DNA of 64,000 nt from Mycobacterium sp. (GTDB lineage Bacteria; Actinomycetota; Actinomycetes; Mycobacteriales; Mycobacteriaceae). This document shows, one piece after another, positions 34,207-44,830 of the stretch (position 1 is the stretch's first letter; every line of letters begins with the position of its first letter). The stretch is taken from positions 10,243 through 74,242 of the forward strand of contig WOYS01000110.1 of the NCBI GenBank assembly GCA_011620645.1, written 5' to 3'. The position numbers and the translations under genes were made by a program. The notes beneath the pieces are model-generated. The model saw nothing but the letters and a program-made list of their open reading frames with translations, searched no databases and had not been told where the DNA came from.

Positions 34207-35094
34207 ATGGGTATCGTCGAACGTGCTGTCCACGACACGACCTGCAAACCCGTGCCGCTACGGCAGCGGCAGCCGCGGTGGGGTGCCTCCACGGCCGACG
34301 GACTGATGGGTGTGGCGCTGCTCGCAGGCCCGGCGAATGTGGTCATGCAGCTCGGCCGGCCGGGCGTGGCATACGGGGTGATCGAGAGCCGGGTCGAAAG
34401 CGGGCGCATCGATCGCCATCCGGTCAAGCGGGCCCGGACCACATTCACCTACCTGGCCGTGGCGGGCCGCGGCAGCGACGAGCAGAAGGCCGCGTTCCGC
34501 CGGGCCGTCAACAAGGCCCACGCGCAGGTGCACTCGACCGAGGAAAGCCCGGTCAAATACAACGCGTTCGACAAGGATCTTCAGCTTTGGGTGGCGGCGT
34601 GCCTGTACAAGGGATCGGTCGATGTGCGGCGGATCTTCGTGGGGGAGATCGACGACGAGACCGCTGACGAGCACTACCGGAACGGCATTGCGCTCGCGAC
34701 CACGCTGCAGGTCACTCCGGATATGTGGCCTGCCGACCGCGCGGCCTTCGACAAGTACTGGGAAGAGCAGCTCGAGCACATTCACATCGATGACACCGCG
34801 CGCGAGTTCCTGTACCCCATCGCGGTGGGGCGACTGCGCGGTGTCAGGTTGGGCCCGCTGCAGAGTGTCGCCGAGAACTGGGCAGGACTGATCACCACCG
34901 GTTTCCTGCCGCAGCGATTCCGCGACGAGATGCGGCTGCCGTGGGATCCGCAGCGTCAGCGCCGCTTCGACCGGCTGATGGGCGCGCTGCGGGTGGTCAA
35001 CAACGTGATGCCTCCCCCGCTGCGACAGTTCCCGTTCAACGTGTTGCTCAAGGACCTGGACTGGCGCATCCGCACCGGTCTTCCCCTCGTGTAA
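34207..35094 (+). CDS. Oxygenase MpaB-family protein (DUF2236)
   Basis: A 295-residue soluble protein of the DUF2236/MpaB family, related to latex-clearing protein and the mycophenolic-acid oxygenase MpaB. Family segments include GLMGVALLAGPANVVMQLGRPGVAYGV, RARTTFTYLAVAGRGSDEQKAAFRRAVNKAHAQVHS (haem-region His) and NAFDKDLQLWVAACLYKG. These proteins are haem-dependent oxygenases; the substrate here is unknown, and the lipid-gene neighbourhood suggests a lipid or isoprenoid. AAGGGG precedes the ATG. It corresponds to Rv0276. Confidence 0.82.
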   Translation: MGIVERAVHDTTCKPVPLRQRQPRWGASTADGLMGVALLAGPANVVMQLGRPGVAYGVIESRVESGRIDRHPVKRARTTFTYLAVAGRGSDEQKAAFRRAVNKAHAQVHSTEESPVKYNAFDKDLQLWVAACLYKGSVDVRRIFVGEIDDETADEHYRNGIALATTLQVTPDMWPADRAAFDKYWEEQLEHIHIDDTAREFLYPIAVGRLRGVRLGPLQSVAENWAGLITTGFLPQRFRDEMRLPWDPQRQRRFDRLMGALRVVNNVMPPPLRQFPFNVLLKDLDWRIRTGLPLV

Positions 35095-35417
35095 GACATA
35101 AACAGAACGCATACTTGCCGGACCTTCGCCTCTACGTCCTGCTGAACCAGCTACGAGATGCCCGTCGCTCTGGCCGAATCAGATCCTCGACAAATCCCAT
35201 TCTTCCACCACAACAAGGCATTTCGCCCTTACTGGCCACCCAAGACCCCCACCGCATCGGTGGATTCGGAAGTCGTGGGCGGGTGGAATGTCATCACTTA
35301 GGCAGCTGTCATGGAACGTCTCGACAGGACATTAGGGCGATGCTACGTTGCCCCAAGTTAGCCCGGCCATACTTAAGGAGACGGCAGGGGGGCGTCGCGC
35401 TTCTCTGCGAATGACAT
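35095..35417. other. Promoter region of the ESX-3 operon
   Basis: The 323-bp region has no gene. It should hold the promoter of eccA. No consensus IdeR box (19 bp) and no Zur box (TGAAAATCATTTTCA type) is seen. The nearest thing is an imperfect dyad at 35354-35373, AAGTTAG-n6-CATACTT, with IdeR-like half sites spaced about 3 bp too far apart, followed by AAGGAG at 35374-35379. Confidence 0.5.
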
Positions 35418-37265
35418 ATGGATACGGTCAGTGACACGCTCACATCGAGCGTTGGGGGAACACGCGTCGATCGCGACGTGGTGAACAGGTTCGCGACCTG
35501 TTGTCGATCGCTGGGCTTATCGGTCAACGACCGGCAGCGTCCGGCGGACCTGGCCGCGGCGCGGTCGGGGTTCACCGAGCTGACCCGCATCGCCCGTGAA
35601 CAGTGCGACGCCTGGATCGGCCTGGCCGCCGCCGGGGCGGGCACCGCGGACAACTCAGGCCGTGTCATCGCCACCATCTGGCGCACCAAGGCCACCTTCG
35701 GGATGCTGACCCGCGAGATCGACCTGGGCACAGACGATCTCGGATTCACCTATGACACCGGTCTGTACCTGCAGTTCCGGGCGACCGACCGCGACGATAT
35801 CGCGCTGGCCTATGCCGCTATGCTCGCCGAGGCCGGCGAGTTCGCCGACGCTGATCAGCTCCTTGAGGAACTGATCTCGCGCCGGCCGACGTGGCTGCAG
35901 GCCCGCTGGGTGCGGGTCGCCACCTACCACCGCAGCCGGCGCTGGTCCGACGTGGTGCGCACGCTCACCCCGGTGGTCAATGACCCCAAACTCGACGGGC
36001 ATTACGCGCATGCGGCCCGGGTCACCCTGGCCATCGCGCTGGCAAGCCTGGGCATGTTCGCTCCCGCGCTGTCGCACCTGGAGAACCCGGAGGGTCCCGT
36101 CGCGGTGGCCGCCGTCGATGGCGGACTGGTGAAGGGCCTGTGCCTGCGCGCGCAGGGCGAGGACGACGAGGCCGCCGACGTGCTGGCCGAGCTCTACGCC
36201 GCGAATCCCGAGTATCTCGGGGTGGAAGAGGCGCTGTCCGACAGGTCATTCGGGCTCGACACCACCACTGCCGCGCGGATCGAAGCACGCAGCAACCCAT
36301 GGGACCCCGCGACAGAGCCGGGGGAGTCGGACTTCGTCGATCCCGGTGCCAAGGAGCGCAAGGCCTACCTGCTCATCGAGGCCGAAGCCGAACTCGCCGA
36401 GTTCATCGGCCTGGAAGAGGTGAAGTACCAGGTCGCTCGCCTGAAAAGCTCGGTGGCGATGTCGATCCGGCGCCAAGAGCGCGGGCTGACCGTCGCTCAG
36501 CGCGCCAACCACCTCGTCTTCGCGGGCCCGCCCGGAACCGGCAAGACCACGATCGCCCGTGTTGTCGCCAAGATATATTGCGGACTCGGCCTTTTGAAGA
36601 AGGAAACGGTGCGCGAGGTGCACCGTGCCGACCTGATCGGCCAGCACATCGGCGAGACCGAGGCCAAGACCAACGCCATCATCGACAGCGCACTCGACGG
36701 CGTGCTGTTCCTCGACGAGGCGTATGCCCTGGTGTCCACCGGCGCCAAGAACGATTTCGGGCTGGTCGCCATCGACACACTGCTGGCGCGCATGGAGAAC
36801 GACCGTGACCGGCTGGTCGTGATCGTCGCCGGGTACCGGGCCGATCTCGACCGCTTCCTCGACACCAACGAGGGTCTGCGGTCCCGCTTCACCCGCAGCA
36901 TCGACTTTCCCTCCTACAGCGCACCGGAACTCGTCGAGATGGCGACCCGGATGGCAGAGAAGCGCGACAGCGTCTTCGAACAGGTCGCCCATGGCGAGAT
37001 GGAAGCGCTGTTCGCCCATCTGGCGGCCAGCACCACGCCGGATGCCACCGGCACCGCCCGGCGCAGTCTCGATATCGCCGGTAACGGTCGATTCGTGCGA
37101 AACCTTGTCGAGCGTTCCGAAGAGGAACGCGAATACCGATTGGACCACTCCGATTCCGACGACTTCACCGACGAAGAATTGATGGCCATCACCGCCGATG
37201 ACGTGAACCGCTCGGCGGCCCCACTGCTGCGCGGGCTGGGATTGTCGGTGCCCGGCGATGGCTGA
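35418..37265 (+). CDS. eccA3: ESX-3 type VII secretion AAA+ ATPase EccA
   Basis: A 615-residue cytosolic CbxX/CfqX-type AAA+ ATPase. The N-terminal ~280 residues are helical TPR-like repeats; the C-terminal AAA+ domain has Walker A GPPGTGKTTIAR (~residue 371), Walker B VLFLDEAYAL (~430) and an arginine-finger region SRFTRSIDFP. EccA is thought to help release PPE/EspG complexes or otherwise energise substrate handling. The length is close to EccA3 of M. tuberculosis (631). No good Shine-Dalgarno precedes the ATG. It overlaps eccB by 8 bp. Confidence 0.93.
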   Translation: MDTVSDTLTSSVGGTRVDRDVVNRFATCCRSLGLSVNDRQRPADLAAARSGFTELTRIAREQCDAWIGLAAAGAGTADNSGRVIATIWRTKATFGMLTREIDLGTDDLGFTYDTGLYLQFRATDRDDIALAYAAMLAEAGEFADADQLLEELISRRPTWLQARWVRVATYHRSRRWSDVVRTLTPVVNDPKLDGHYAHAARVTLAIALASLGMFAPALSHLENPEGPVAVAAVDGGLVKGLCLRAQGEDDEAADVLAELYAANPEYLGVEEALSDRSFGLDTTTAARIEARSNPWDPATEPGESDFVDPGAKERKAYLLIEAEAELAEFIGLEEVKYQVARLKSSVAMSIRRQERGLTVAQRANHLVFAGPPGTGKTTIARVVAKIYCGLGLLKKETVREVHRADLIGQHIGETEAKTNAIIDSALDGVLFLDEAYALVSTGAKNDFGLVAIDTLLARMENDRDRLVVIVAGYRADLDRFLDTNEGLRSRFTRSIDFPSYSAPELVEMATRMAEKRDSVFEQVAHGEMEALFAHLAASTTPDATGTARRSLDIAGNGRFVRNLVERSEEEREYRLDHSDSDDFTDEELMAITADDVNRSAAPLLRGLGLSVPGDG

Positions 37266-38808
37266 CCAGAACGCCGAGGACCGCCGCGAGTTCACCTCGC
37301 GCACACCGGTCAATGAGAACCCCGAGCGCGTCGTCTACCGACGCGGCTTCGTCACCCGCCATCAGGTGTCGGGCTGGCGATTCATGATGCGGCGCATTGC
37401 ATCTGGTGTCGCTCTGCATGACACCCGGATGCTTGTCGACCCGCTGCGCACCCAGAATCGCGCGGTGCTCGTCGGTGCCCTCGTGTCGGTGACCGTCGTC
37501 GCGGGCTGCTTCGTGTTCTCACTCATCCGGCCAGGCGGTGATGCCGGCAGTTCGACCATCCTGGCCGACCGCGACACCTCCGCGCTGTACGTGCGAATCG
37601 GCGACGTGGTGCATCCGGCGCTCAACCTCACTTCGGCCCGGCTGATCGCCGACGCGGCCGATAACCCGACCACGGTCAAGAGCAGCGAGATCGACAAGTT
37701 CTCCCGCGGCAACCTGATCGGCATCCCCGGCGCTCCGGAACGCATGGTGCAGAACACATCCCGAGATGCCAACTGGACGGTGTGCGATGCGGTGTCCGGC
37801 AACGCCGTCGGGGTCACCCTGATCGCAGGTACCCCGGACGAGCAGGGTGAGCGGGCGGCCACCTTGCCGTCGGACCGAGCCGTACTGGTGCAGAACGTCG
37901 GCGGCGTGCACTCCGGCACCTGGCTATTGTGGAATGGCAAGCGCAGCCCCATCGATCTGGGCAACCGGCCTGTCACCGACGCCCTCGGCCTGGATACCGA
38001 CATCCCAGCGCCGCGGATCATCGCGCCCGGGCTGTTCAACGCCATCCCGGAATCCGCGCCCCTGGTCGCCCCGGCCCTGCCCGGCGCCGGTGAACCGCCG
38101 CGCTTCGAGTTGCCGGTGCCCGCTCCGGTCGGAGCCGTGGTAGCCGCCTACGAAGCCGACAACACCATCCGCTATTTCGTGGTGCACGCCGACGGTCTGC
38201 AGCAGGTGTCACCGGTGCTGGCCTCGATCCTGCGCAACTCCAATTCCTATGGGCTGCAGCAGCCGCCGCGACTCGGTGCCGATCAGGTGGCGAAGCTTCC
38301 GTTGGTCGGTGGCATCGACACCGGTGCCTACCCGACGGATGAGGTCAGCCTGGTCGAAACCGGCCCGGCGCCGATCACCTGCGCCTACTGGTCCAAGCCC
38401 GCTGATGCGACCGAGAGCAGGCTGAGCCTGCTGATCGGTGCGGCGCTGCCGCTGCCCGAGGGACTGCAGACCGTGAGCCTGGTGGGCGGCGGTGCCGGGT
38501 CCACCGCCGATCGTGTTGCGCTGACGCCCGGCAGCGGATACTTCGTCCAGTCGGTCGGGTCCGACGCCGGTGCACCGCCGACCGGGTCGGCCTTCTGGGT
38601 CAGCGACACCGGTGTGCGCTACGGCGTCGATACCTCCGGTGATGGCAAATCCGTTGCTGCACTGGGTCTGACACCGCCGCCGCTGGCAGTGCCGTGGTCG
38701 ATGCTCACCCAGTTCGCAGCCGGTCCCACTCTTTCCAGGGTCGATGCGCTCGTAGCGCATGACGCCGTGGCGTCCGCGGTCGCGTCCGGCCGTGAGGGAG
38801 AAAACTGA
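37258..38808 (+). CDS. eccB3: ESX-3 membrane core component EccB
   Basis: A 516-residue single-pass membrane protein. A cytosolic N-terminus (~1-68) has the family motif [19 protein letters not shown], a transmembrane helix follows at about 69-90, and the large C-terminal domain carries the repeat-like periplasmic fold ([30 protein letters not shown]). EccB forms the core of the type VII channel with EccC, D and E. The stop shares its last base with the eccC start (TGATG), a sign of coupled translation. Confidence 0.93.
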   Translation: MADQNAEDRREFTSRTPVNENPERVVYRRGFVTRHQVSGWRFMMRRIASGVALHDTRMLVDPLRTQNRAVLVGALVSVTVVAGCFVFSLIRPGGDAGSSTILADRDTSALYVRIGDVVHPALNLTSARLIADAADNPTTVKSSEIDKFSRGNLIGIPGAPERMVQNTSRDANWTVCDAVSGNAVGVTLIAGTPDEQGERAATLPSDRAVLVQNVGGVHSGTWLLWNGKRSPIDLGNRPVTDALGLDTDIPAPRIIAPGLFNAIPESAPLVAPALPGAGEPPRFELPVPAPVGAVVAAYEADNTIRYFVVHADGLQQVSPVLASILRNSNSYGLQQPPRLGADQVAKLPLVGGIDTGAYPTDEVSLVETGPAPITCAYWSKPADATESRLSLLIGAALPLPEGLQTVSLVGGGAGSTADRVALTPGSGYFVQSVGSDAGAPPTGSAFWVSDTGVRYGVDTSGDGKSVAALGLTPPPLAVPWSMLTQFAAGPTLSRVDALVAHDAVASAVASGREGEN

Positions 38809-41800
38809 TGAGTCGCTTGATCTTCGAGGCTCGCCGCCGGCTGCCGGCACCGGAGGCGCGCAAGGGCACCATCACCATCGAGGCGCCGCCGTCGCTGCCC
38901 CGGTTGGTGCCGCCGTCATTGCTGCGCCGTGTGCTGCCCTACCTGATCGTCATCCTGATCGTCGGCATGATCGTCGCGCTCTTCGCGACCGGTATGCGGA
39001 TGGTCTCCCCGACGATGCTGTTCTTCCCGTTCGTGCTGTTGCTCGCGGCAACGGCGCTCTACCGCGGTTCCGACAACAAGCTGCGCACTGAGGAAGTCGA
39101 CGCCGAACGGGCCGACTACCTTCGCTATCTCTCGGTGGTCAGGGACAACGTTCGGGCACAGGCCGCCGATCAGCGTGCGGCACTTGAGTGGTCGCATCCG
39201 GAACCGGATCTGCTCGCCGCCGTGCCCGGCACCCGCCGGCAGTGGGAACGCGATCCGCGCGACAGTGACTTCCTGGTGGTGCGGACAGGTCTGACCGATG
39301 TGCCGCTGAACACCGCGCTGCGTGTGAAGGACGCCGCCGACGAGATAGACCTGGAACCGGTGGCACACACCACCCTTCGCGGCCTGCTGGACGTGCATCG
39401 CACCGTGCGTGATGCGCCGACCGGAATCGACCTGGGCAAGGTCTCGCGCATCACCGTGCTCGGTGAAGCCGACGAGGTTCGGGATGCGCTGCGTGCCTGG
39501 GTAGCCCAGGCCGTCACCTGGCATGACCCCGCGGTGCTGGGCGTGGCCCTGGCCACCCCTGATCTGGAGTCGCCGGACTGGGCATGGCTGAAGTGGCTGC
39601 CGCACACCGATGTACCCGGTAGATCCGACGGTGTCGGCCCGGCCCGCTACCTGGCGACGACCGCCGACGGGTTGCACGGTCTGCTGGCACCGGCGCTCGA
39701 TGAGCGCGATGCCTTCAGCGGTAGCGCGCTGGCATCGGGCAAGCACCTGCTGGTGCTGCTGGACGACCCGGATGCAGACCCCGACGCCGTCGTCGGCCGG
39801 ACCGGCGCAGCAGGTGTCACCCTGATCTGCCGTTGCACCAAAGAACCCCACCGTGAACAGTATTCGGATCCCGAGCGGCCCATCCTCAAGGTGGCGGACG
39901 GCAGGATCGAGCGCTGGCAGAGCGGCGGGTGGCAGCCCTTTGTAAACACCGCGGATGCGTTCTCCGCCGCACAATCCTCACATCTGGCGCGCCGGTTGGC
40001 CCGCTGGGACACCAACCCGGAGCAGGCGCGCATGGCCGCCACCGGTGCAACGACGTTCACCACGCTGTTCGGTATCCCGGATGCCTCGGCACTCGACGTG
40101 GCCAGCTTGTGGGCGCCGCGCAGCCGCGATGAGGAACTACGGGTGCCCATCGGCGTCACCGCGACCGGTGAACCACTGATGTTCGACCTCAAGGATGAGG
40201 CCGAAGGCGGTATGGGCCCGCACGGCCTGATGATCGGTATGACGGGATCGGGCAAATCCCAGACCCTGATGTCGATCCTGCTGTCGCTGCTCACCACGCA
40301 TTCGGCAGAGCGACTGATCGTGATCTACGCCGACTTCAAGGGTGAGGCCGGCGCGGACATATTCCGGCATTTCCCGCAGGTCGTCGCCGTCATCTCGAAC
40401 ATGGCCGAGAAGCGTTCGCTGGCAGATCGTTTCGCGGACACCCTGCGCGGCGAAGTCGCCCGCCGCGAGCTGCTGCTCAAGGAGGCGGGCCGACGCGTTC
40501 AGAACAGCGCCTTCAACTCGGTGACCGAGTATGAGGGCGCGATCGCGGCGGGACACGACCTGCCGCCGATACCGACACTGTTCGTGGTCGCCGACGAGTT
40601 CACGCTGATGCTCGCCGAGCACCCCGAGTACGCCGAGCTGTTCGACTACGTCGCCCGAAAGGGACGCTCGTTCCGGATCCACATCCTGTTCGCGTCCCAG
40701 ACGCTGGATATTGGCCGCATCAAGGACATCGACAAGAACACCTCGTACCGGATTGGCCTGAAGGTGGCCAGCCCGTCCATCAGCCGTCAGATCATCGGCA
40801 CCGAGGACGCCTTCCAGATCGAATCCGGCCGCGAGCACAAGGGCGAGGGCTTCCTGGTCCCCGCACCCGGCGCGAACCCGATCAAGTTCCGCAGCACCTA
40901 TGTCGACGGCATCTACGACCCGCCGCGCGCCAGTCACTCCGTGGTGGTGCATTCGTTGCCCGAGCCGCAGCTGTTCACCGCCGGTTGGGTCGAACCGGCA
41001 CCGGACACCGTGCTGGTCACCGGTGAGTTCGAGGAGGTCCCGCCGCCGCGCAAGCTGGTCTCGACCATCGGCGACCAACTCGCCAACTACGGTCCACGGG
41101 CACCCCAGCTGTGGCTGCCTCCGCTCGAGGAGGCCATTCCGCTCATCGACCTGCTGGCGCGCGCCGAGATCGGCGAACGCACATGGCGCTGGCCGCTCGG
41201 TGAGATCGACAAGCCCTTCGAGATGCGACGCGATGCACTGGTGTTCGACGCCGGTACCGCCGCCGGCAACCTGCTGATCCACGGCGGTCCCAAATCCGGA
41301 AAGTCCACCGCCCTGCAGACATTCATGCTGTCGGCCGCTGCGCTACACGCCCCGGGCGATGTCAGCTTCTACTGTCTGGACTACGGCGGTGGGCAGCTGC
41401 GGGCCCTCGCGGATCTGGCACATGTCGGCTCGGTCGCGACACCGCTGGAGCCCGAACTCATCCGGCGCACCTTCGCCGAGCTCGAACAGCTGCTGCGGGC
41501 ACGCCAGGAGAGCGGGGCACGATCAGGTTCGGGCGGCTACCAGGACGGCTACGGCGAAGTCTTCCTGCTGATCGACAACCTGTACGCGTTCAGCCGCGAC
41601 AACGTCGACACCTTCAACACCCGCAACCCGCTGCTGGCCCGGGTCACCGAGCTGGTCAACGCCGGTCTGTCCTACGGCATCCACGTCGTGATCACCACCC
41701 CGAACTGGCTCGAGGTACCGCTGGCCATGCGCGACGGCCTCGGACTGCGCCTGGAGCTCAAGCTCAACGACTCCCACGACAGCAATGTCCGGGTCGTCGG

Positions 41801-42764
41801 CGCGCTGACCCGGCCGGCCGACAGCGTGCCCGCAGACCAGCCGGGACGCGGCCTGACCATGGCCGCCGAACACTTCCTGTTCGCCGCAACGGATCTGCGC
41901 GATATCGCCGTCATCAACTCGCGTCACCCCGGCGAGCACGCCCCGGCGATTCGCCTGCTGCCGACTCAGCTCTCGCCGGAAACTGTCGGCCGGATCTATG
42001 TCGGGCCCGAACAGGTCGTCATCGGGCAACGCGAGGAAGACCTGCGGCCGGTGGCCATCGACTTCGCGCGCAACCCGCTCATGATGGTTTTCGGTGACAG
42101 CAGGTCAGGCAAGACCACCCTGCTGCGGCACGTGATCCGCTCGATCCGGGACAACTCCACCGCCGAGCAGGTCGCGTTCACCGTCATCGACCGGCGCCTG
42201 CACCTGGTCGAGGAGCCGTTGTTCCCCGACAACGAGTACACCCCGAACATCGACCGGATCACCCCGGCGATGCTGGGCCTGTCCGCCCTCATCGAGAAAC
42301 GTCGACCGCCCGCGGGATTGTCGTCGGAGGATCTGCGCCGCTGGAGCTTTGAGGGTCAGACGCACTACCTGATCATCGACGACGTCGACCAGATCCCGGA
42401 CGGTCCCGCGGTCAGCGGGCCCTACGCCGGTCAGCGGCCGTGGAGTCCGCTGCTCGGTCTGCTGGCCGAGGCCGGTGACCTGGGTCTGCGGGTCATCGTC
42501 ACCGCCAGGGCCAGTGGATCGGCCCACGCGGTGATGACCGCGCCGCTGTTGCGCCGACTCAATGATCTGCAAGCGACTGTCGTGATGCTGTCGGGTAGTC
42601 CGGCCGACGGTGGCAAACTCCGCGGCCACCGCTTCAGCAGGCTGCCCGCGGGCCGGGCGATGCTGCTCGGTGACAGCGAAGAGGCAACCTACGTCCAACT
42701 GGTGAATCCGCTCGTCCCCGAAGGCGTTTCACCTGCAAGTTCCAACGGAAAGGAATACAGCTGA
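38808..42764 (+). CDS. eccC3: ESX-3 FtsK/SpoIIIE-type motor ATPase EccC
   Basis: A 1318-residue single-chain EccC. Two transmembrane helices lie at about 46-87, followed by a DUF domain and three ATPase modules with Walker A motifs GMTGSGKS (~477), GGPKSGKST (~826) and GDSRSGKTT (~1096). Unlike ESX-1 the gene is not split into Ca and Cb. The last module binds the C-terminal signal of Esx substrates. All three P-loops look intact, so the motor should work. It overlaps the PE gene by one base. Confidence 0.94.
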   Translation: MSRLIFEARRRLPAPEARKGTITIEAPPSLPRLVPPSLLRRVLPYLIVILIVGMIVALFATGMRMVSPTMLFFPFVLLLAATALYRGSDNKLRTEEVDAERADYLRYLSVVRDNVRAQAADQRAALEWSHPEPDLLAAVPGTRRQWERDPRDSDFLVVRTGLTDVPLNTALRVKDAADEIDLEPVAHTTLRGLLDVHRTVRDAPTGIDLGKVSRITVLGEADEVRDALRAWVAQAVTWHDPAVLGVALATPDLESPDWAWLKWLPHTDVPGRSDGVGPARYLATTADGLHGLLAPALDERDAFSGSALASGKHLLVLLDDPDADPDAVVGRTGAAGVTLICRCTKEPHREQYSDPERPILKVADGRIERWQSGGWQPFVNTADAFSAAQSSHLARRLARWDTNPEQARMAATGATTFTTLFGIPDASALDVASLWAPRSRDEELRVPIGVTATGEPLMFDLKDEAEGGMGPHGLMIGMTGSGKSQTLMSILLSLLTTHSAERLIVIYADFKGEAGADIFRHFPQVVAVISNMAEKRSLADRFADTLRGEVARRELLLKEAGRRVQNSAFNSVTEYEGAIAAGHDLPPIPTLFVVADEFTLMLAEHPEYAELFDYVARKGRSFRIHILFASQTLDIGRIKDIDKNTSYRIGLKVASPSISRQIIGTEDAFQIESGREHKGEGFLVPAPGANPIKFRSTYVDGIYDPPRASHSVVVHSLPEPQLFTAGWVEPAPDTVLVTGEFEEVPPPRKLVSTIGDQLANYGPRAPQLWLPPLEEAIPLIDLLARAEIGERTWRWPLGEIDKPFEMRRDALVFDAGTAAGNLLIHGGPKSGKSTALQTFMLSAAALHAPGDVSFYCLDYGGGQLRALADLAHVGSVATPLEPELIRRTFAELEQLLRARQESGARSGSGGYQDGYGEVFLLIDNLYAFSRDNVDTFNTRNPLLARVTELVNAGLSYGIHVVITTPNWLEVPLAMRDGLGLRLELKLNDSHDSNVRVVGALTRPADSVPADQPGRGLTMAAEHFLFAATDLRDIAVINSRHPGEHAPAIRLLPTQLSPETVGRIYVGPEQVVIGQREEDLRPVAIDFARNPLMMVFGDSRSGKTTLLRHVIRSIRDNSTAEQVAFTVIDRRLHLVEEPLFPDNEYTPNIDRITPAMLGLSALIEKRRPPAGLSSEDLRRWSFEGQTHYLIIDDVDQIPDGPAVSGPYAGQRPWSPLLGLLAEAGDLGLRVIVTARASGSAHAVMTAPLLRRLNDLQATVVMLSGSPADGGKLRGHRFSRLPAGRAMLLGDSEEATYVQLVNPLVPEGVSPASSNGKEYS

Positions 42765-43075
42765 TGACTCTAAGGGTGGTCCCTGAGGGACTGGCGGCTG
42801 CCGGCTCGGCAGTCGAGGCCCTGATCGCGCGGCTTGCCGCCGCCCATGCTGCTGCGGCACCGCTGGTGAACGTCGTGGTACCACCGGCCGCCGATCCGGT
42901 GTCGCTGCAGACGGCAGCCGGCTTCAGCGCCGCCGGCAACGAGCACAGCGCCGTGGCCGCACTGGCCGTGGAGGAACTGGGCCGTGCCGGTGTGGGTGTC
43001 GCCCAGTCCGGTACCAGCTACGCCACCGGCGACGCGCTGGCCGCATCGACCTACCTGATGGCGCGCGGCGGCTGA
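42764..43075 (+). CDS. PE-family protein of ESX-3 (PE5-like)
   Basis: A 103-residue PE protein with the helical hairpin of the family ([20 protein letters not shown] at the start). The type VII secretion signal YxxxD is seen as SYATGD near residue 90. GGAAAGGA precedes the start. PE5 normally pairs with the PPE4 protein encoded next and the pair is carried by EspG3. Here the neighbouring PPE gene is a remnant, so this PE protein has no local partner. Confidence 0.9.
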   Translation: MTLRVVPEGLAAAGSAVEALIARLAAAHAAAAPLVNVVVPPAADPVSLQTAAGFSAAGNEHSAVAALAVEELGRAGVGVAQSGTSYATGDALAASTYLMARGG

Positions 43076-43076
43076 C

Positions 43077-43346
43077 ATGACCGGTCCCGTCTGGATGGCA
43101 CTGCCACCCAACCACGCCTTGCACGGCGCATCGGCCGCTGGCGAGCATCGCGCCGGCAGGCACGCCGACCGCCGCTCCCTCAGGCGCACCTGCTTCGGCA
43201 ACGGACCGACCAACCCCATGCTGCCGGGCTCCTGGAGCCCCGACGATCCGTCGGCGCCGGAGGGGGGGAAGGCACGACTGAACGCTCCCTGCAAAACCCA
43301 GATCGCTTCGACTGACCACAGATCCAACCGAAAGGAAATTCCATGA
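43077..43346 (+). pseudogene. PPE4 remnant, heavily deleted
   Basis: The 89-codon frame begins MTGPVWMALPP, the exact start expected for the ESX-3 PPE, then jumps to NHALHGA, a segment normally well over 100 residues into the PPE domain. A shifted frame next gives PLASIAPAGTPTAAPSGAPA, a Pro/Ala-rich C-terminal-like part, and the original frame ends FGNGPTNPMLPGSWSPDDPS. A full PPE4 is about 500 residues, so most of the gene, including the EspG-binding tip and PE interface, is gone. The frame stays open and its stop overlaps the esxG start (ATGA). A short product is possible but could not act as a PPE. Confidence 0.8.
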
Positions 43347-43636
43347 GCATGCTTGACGCGCACATCCCCCAGCTGGTCGCCTCGGAATCGGCGTTCGGCG
43401 CCAAGGCTGCCCTGATGCGCAGCACCATCGCCCAGGCCGAGCAGGCCGCCACGGCTTCGCAGGCATTCCACATGGGCGAGTCCTCGGCCGCGTTCCAGGC
43501 CGCACATGCCCGGTTCATCGAGGTTTCGGCCCGGGTCAATGGCCTGCTCGACATCGCCCAGGTCAACCTGGCCGACGCCGCAGGCACCTACGTCGCGCAG
43601 GACGCGGCGGCCGCCAGCACCTACACCTCCATCTAA
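43343..43636 (+). CDS. esxG: ESX-3 secreted protein EsxG
   Basis: A 97-residue WXG100-family protein. It starts MSMLDAHIPQLVASESAFG and has the EsxG form of the turn motif (FHMGESSAAF in place of WxG). The C-terminal signal YxxxD is present as TYVAQD, before AAAASTYTSI. With EsxH it forms a 1:1 helical dimer secreted by ESX-3 that is needed for iron and zinc homeostasis. AAAGGAAA lies upstream. An 18-bp tandem duplication covers its stop codon. Confidence 0.93.
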   Translation: MSMLDAHIPQLVASESAFGAKAALMRSTIAQAEQAATASQAFHMGESSAAFQAAHARFIEVSARVNGLLDIAQVNLADAAGTYVAQDAAAASTYTSI

Positions 43637-43660
43637 TCAACCACCTCCATCTAATCAACC
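43625..43660. repeat. 18-bp tandem duplication over the esxG stop
   Basis: ACCTCCATCTAATCAACC occurs twice in succession. The first copy contains the last three codons and the TAA of esxG; the second adds a spare stop-containing copy in the esxG-esxH spacer. The protein is unchanged. Confidence 0.92.
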
Positions 43661-43681
43661 CACTCGACGAGGAGAACTCAC

Positions 43682-43969
43682 ATGTCTCAGATCATGTACA
43701 ACTACCCGGCCATGCTGGGCCTGTCGGCCGAGATGAATGGTTTCGCAGGTGCTTTGAGCGCAGTCGGCGCTGACATCGCCGCCGAGCAGGCCGCGCTGTC
43801 CGGAGCATGGCAGGGCGATACCGGTATGACCTACCAGGCCTGGCAGGCACAGTGGAACGCCAGCATGACCGAACTGGTACGTGCGTACCAGGCGATGGCG
43901 AGCACCCATGAGACCAACACCATGTCGATGAACGCCCGCGACGCGGCCGAAGGCGCCAAATGGGGATAG
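43682..43969 (+). CDS. esxH: ESX-3 secreted protein EsxH
   Basis: A 95-residue WXG100 protein (TB10.4 type). It starts [18 protein letters not shown] and carries the turn motif [14 protein letters not shown], with the WxG Trp. It is the partner of EsxG; the dimer binds zinc in M. tuberculosis through residues including N-terminal His and others that I have not mapped here. GAGGAG precedes the start. Its stop is directly followed by the espG start. Confidence 0.94.
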   Translation: MSQIMYNYPAMLGLSAEMNGFAGALSAVGADIAAEQAALSGAWQGDTGMTYQAWQAQWNASMTELVRAYQAMASTHETNTMSMNARDAAEGAKWG

Positions 43970-44830
43970 ATGGCTGCTAATGCGGTCGAGCTGACCGTCG
44001 AGCAGGCCTGGTTCATCGCAGAAGAGGGTGGCTGCGGCTCGTTTCCATGGGTGCTGGCGATCACGCCGCCCTACAACGAGCAGGCGGCCACCGGTCGGTT
44101 CGCGGCCGATCGTGTCGCCGAGCTGACCGAGCTGGGGGTGATGTCCGATAGTAAGGTCATCAATCCCGCAGTCGCCCAGTGGATTCAGCAGACCTGCCGA
44201 GCTCGGACGTGGCTCGAATTACGAATTGTTGGCGTGTGCGGCGACATGCTGCGCGGCTTCGTCGCCCGCCATGACGACGTGTCGGTGGTCGCGCTGCGCA
44301 GTGGCGGCCTGGTGACGTTCACCGCCATGGAGCTCGTGGCACCGCATGACCTGGTGTCGGTACTGGTCGCCGGGCTGGCCGGGCGCCACGTGGCAACCTT
44401 CGACGATTTCACCGTACCCGTCCGAGCCGGGGCCCGCGCCGACGAGAAGCTACGAAACGGAGCTGAGTTGGCCGAAGTCCTTGAATACCTGTGTATTCCG
44501 GCCTCCGCGCGACCTGTCGTCGAGGCTCTGTTCACCGGCAGGCGCAGCTATGTCGAGATCGTGGCCGGCGAGCACCGGGACGGCCACCGGGTCAGTACCG
44601 AGGTCGGCGTCAGCATCGTCGACTCCGAGGCGGGCCGCATTTTGGTGAGCCCCTCGAAAGCCTTCGACGGTGAATGGGTGTCCACGTTCACCCCAGGGTC
44701 CGCGGCCGTCATCGCCGACGCGGTCGACAGACTCATCGCAACACTGCCGCACGGATCGTGGTTTCCCGGCGCGCACCAGAACCTAGATTTCGACCAGAGA
44801 ACGGAAGACCGATGCCCGACAACACTGTGA
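43970..44830 (+). CDS. espG3: ESX-3 PE/PPE chaperone EspG
   Basis: A 286-residue cytosolic chaperone of the EspG family. It begins VELTVEQAWFIAEEGGCGSFPWVLAITPPY, the family N-terminus, and has GVSIVDSEAGRILVSPSKAFDGEWVSTFTPGS near the C-terminus. EspG3 binds the helical tip of PPE proteins to keep PE-PPE pairs soluble. The gene looks intact although its local PPE client is deleted, so it probably serves PPE proteins coded elsewhere. It overlaps eccD by 19 bp. Confidence 0.9.
   Translation: MAANAVELTVEQAWFIAEEGGCGSFPWVLAITPPYNEQAATGRFAADRVAELTELGVMSDSKVINPAVAQWIQQTCRARTWLELRIVGVCGDMLRGFVARHDDVSVVALRSGGLVTFTAMELVAPHDLVSVLVAGLAGRHVATFDDFTVPVRAGARADEKLRNGAELAEVLEYLCIPASARPVVEALFTGRRSYVEIVAGEHRDGHRVSTEVGVSIVDSEAGRILVSPSKAFDGEWVSTFTPGSAAVIADAVDRLIATLPHGSWFPGAHQNLDFDQRTEDRCPTTL

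Noticed and set aside
35354..35373. IdeR box before eccA
   Set aside because: Half sites resemble IdeR but spacing is about 3 bp too wide and the outer bases do not match, so it was not called as a site.
44674..44811. N-terminal extension of EccD
   Set aside because: It overlaps espG in an Arg-rich frame and is absent from the family start MPDNTVMPIVRV.
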